15,079 nt of DNA from Chitinophagaceae bacterium UBA3961 (GTDB lineage Bacteria > Bacteroidota > Bacteroidia > Chitinophagales > Chitinophagaceae), in NCBI GenBank assembly GCA_002385265.1, contig DGDD01000170.1, forward strand, positions 1 to 15,079. The letters run 5' to 3'. Below, one piece after another: positions 15,041 through 15,079 of the stretch (position 1 is the stretch's first letter; every line of letters begins with the position of its first letter). The notes beneath the pieces were generated by a model, which had not been told where the DNA came from, searched no databases, and saw only the letters and a list, made by a program, of their open reading frames with translations. The position numbers were made by a program, and so were the translations under genes.

Positions 15041-15073
15041 TTATTAATTATTAATGGTTAATTATTAATTAAT
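15041..15073. repeat. Second AT-rich array of the same TAATTAT family
   Basis: Two blocks of TTATTAATTA-like sequence are split by GG at 15056-15057. The array is separated from the first one by a GC-richer 14-base spacer (15027-15040) and runs almost to the window edge. Confidence 0.75.
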
Positions 15074-15079
15074 CTCATT

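Larger units (their letters stand above)
14758..15079. other. Gene-free right edge rich in short tandem repeats
   Basis: No supportable ORF on either strand. The region holds a 14-base G-rich tandem repeat, a short CAGATT repeat and two AT-rich 7-base arrays, listed separately. Promoter elements for the DUF4139 gene should lie in 14758-14820 but no TAnnTTTG box is visible on the minus strand. Confidence 0.7.

Noticed and set aside
14831..15073. CRISPR array or telomere-like end
   Set aside because: Repeat units of 14 and 7 bases without unique spacers are too short for CRISPR, and TTAGG resemblance is only to a fragment of the degenerate unit.
1..15079. Genomic island, prophage or defence system
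   Set aside because: No integrase, transposase, tRNA junction, phage or nuclease gene is present, and gene content is typical housekeeping and envelope functions.

Overview
The window looks like an ordinary chromosomal stretch from a Bacteroidota bacterium, most likely Chitinophagaceae or a close relative. The base composition is moderately AT-rich. Several genes start right after a TAnnTTTG-type promoter box, the Bacteroidota -7 element. The protein set fits this phylum: a DUF4197 protein, a SusC-style plug sequence, a Bacteroidota-type ABC-F protein and many secreted proteins whose signal peptides end in AQ. I see no transposase, integrase, phage gene, CRISPR array, tRNA or rRNA.

Layout. 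Positions 1-2036 (minus) hold a two-gene operon for a molybdenum hydroxylase without a flavin subunit: a 2Fe-2S subunit followed by a Tat-exported molybdopterin subunit cut off by the window edge. Next on the plus strand come an ABC-F ATPase (2124-4010) and a secreted M28 zinc peptidase (4103-5638), closed by a two-way terminator. Positions 5710-7877 (minus) hold an MFS transporter gene overlapping, by ATGA, a gene for a stand-alone RlmK-type 23S rRNA methyltransferase. A secreted DUF4197 protein (7960-8703, minus) diverges from a secreted FKBP-type prolyl isomerase (8876-9586, plus). That gene converges, across a long perfect terminator hairpin, on a two-helix potassium channel with an RCK domain (9626-10630, minus). 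A large membrane-anchored SPFH/flotillin-like protein (10756-12681, minus) follows. After a 324-base gene-free stretch comes a DUF4139/MuiA-like protein with a SusC-type plug sequence inside it (13006-14757, minus). The last 320 bases carry no gene but hold three kinds of short tandem repeat.

The genes do not form one pathway. They are small independent units separated by terminators. The clear operons are the two hydroxylase subunits and the MFS-RlmK pair. Envelope work is a common thread: secreted peptidase, prolyl isomerase, ion channel, membrane-organising SPFH protein and the DUF4139 protein.

No multi-gene undescribed system is evident. The two items most worth a second look are single proteins. 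One is the DUF4139 protein with an embedded SusC plug. The other is the SPFH protein, built from four tandem N-terminal repeats, an SPFH domain and an 11-residue-repeat coiled coil, an order that recalls major vault protein. The potassium channel's altered selectivity filter, the apparently leaderless promoters and the repeat-dense right edge are secondary.
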